DNA from: JAXGMQ01 sp964613055
GTDB lineage: Bacteria > Caldisericota > Caldisericia > JAAYUI01
Direction of reading: 5' to 3'
Assembly: GCA_964613055.1 (NCBI GenBank)
Contig: CAZTGD010000035.1
Span: 1-21,956, forward strand
Length of the DNA stretch: 21,956 nt
The stretch's first letter is position 1; each line of letters starts with the position of its first letter. The notes under the pieces were generated by a model that had not been told where the DNA came from, did no database searches, and worked only from the letters and a program-made list of their open reading frames with translations. Below, in pieces: positions 21,912 through 21,956 of this stretch. Made by a program: the position numbers and the translations under genes.

Positions 21912-21956
21912 CTAGTATAGAAACCCAAGTCTGCTAAAATAGTCAGCAATGAAGCA
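21912..21956 (-). CDS. possible C-terminal end of a gene entering from the right
   Basis: On the minus strand the last 45 bases read as an open frame of 14 residues ending IADYFSRLGFLY and TAG at 21912-21914. The bidirectional terminator 50 bases further on would suit a convergent gene ending here. Too short to identify; the frame could be open by chance. Confidence 0.2.
   Translation of the reverse strand, partial: CFIADYFSRLGFLY

Noticed and set aside
21710..21949. Minus-strand 79-codon ORF at the right end
   Set aside because: It runs through the intrinsic terminator and antisense to the end of the PQQ-propeller gene; composition is shadow-like.

Overview
The window looks like a stretch of bacterial chromosome, GC roughly in the mid-40s by eye, from a lineage I cannot name. 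The evidence for a bacterium is: several sigma70-type promoters with near-consensus boxes (CTGACA-18-TATAAT at 17432-17461, TTGCAA-17-TAGAAT at 17467-17495, TTGACT-17-TAGAAT at 20521-20549); strong Shine-Dalgarno sites; a textbook intrinsic terminator at 21836-21871; a lipobox; and a nadK-recN-ligA block. Against this, the window carries archaeal-type GatD and GatE, the two subunits of the Glu-tRNA(Gln) amidotransferase classically restricted to Archaea. This mix is the most striking feature.

Layout. At the left (28-828, minus) is an aminoglycoside/choline-kinase-like phosphotransferase. It diverges from a tight seven-gene plus-strand operon (916-9946): a lipoprotein fused to a polytopic membrane domain, a small membrane protein, formate-THF ligase (ftfL), FolD, NAD kinase, RecN and NAD-dependent DNA ligase LigA. 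Gaps are 0-14 bases and there is one 1-base overlap. A 9-bp dyad sits between the divergent promoters. ligA converges with a PEGA-repeat/beta-propeller membrane-anchored protein (9957-11813, minus), which is preceded by an RCK-domain channel-like protein (12016-13146, minus) with a non-canonical pore sequence. A class I methyltransferase (13214-13873) diverges from it.

The only long gap between the larger genes (13874-14218) holds a convincing unannotated 47-residue ORF (13973-14116) with a perfect AAGGAGG ribosome binding site and palindromes at its promoter. Next come gatE (minus), a secreted alpha/beta hydrolase with a C-terminal dockerin (minus), a divergently transcribed AT-rich KAP-family NTPase (plus), and gatD (minus). 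The two subunits of one enzyme are therefore separated by an apparently acquired gene and a secreted esterase. The window ends with a secreted PQQ-type beta-propeller protein with its own promoter and terminator.

How the genes fit together. FtfL and FolD interconvert formate and methenyl/methylene-THF and exchange NADP(H). NadK makes NADP from NAD, and LigA consumes NAD while sealing DNA breaks that RecN helps repair, so the operon groups one-carbon, pyridine-nucleotide and DNA-repair functions. GatD and GatE together make Gln-tRNA(Gln) from misacylated Glu-tRNA(Gln). The surface-directed proteins (lipoprotein, PEGA protein, dockerin esterase, PQQ propeller) are largely of unknown role. No tRNA, rRNA, CRISPR array, insertion sequence or integrase was seen.
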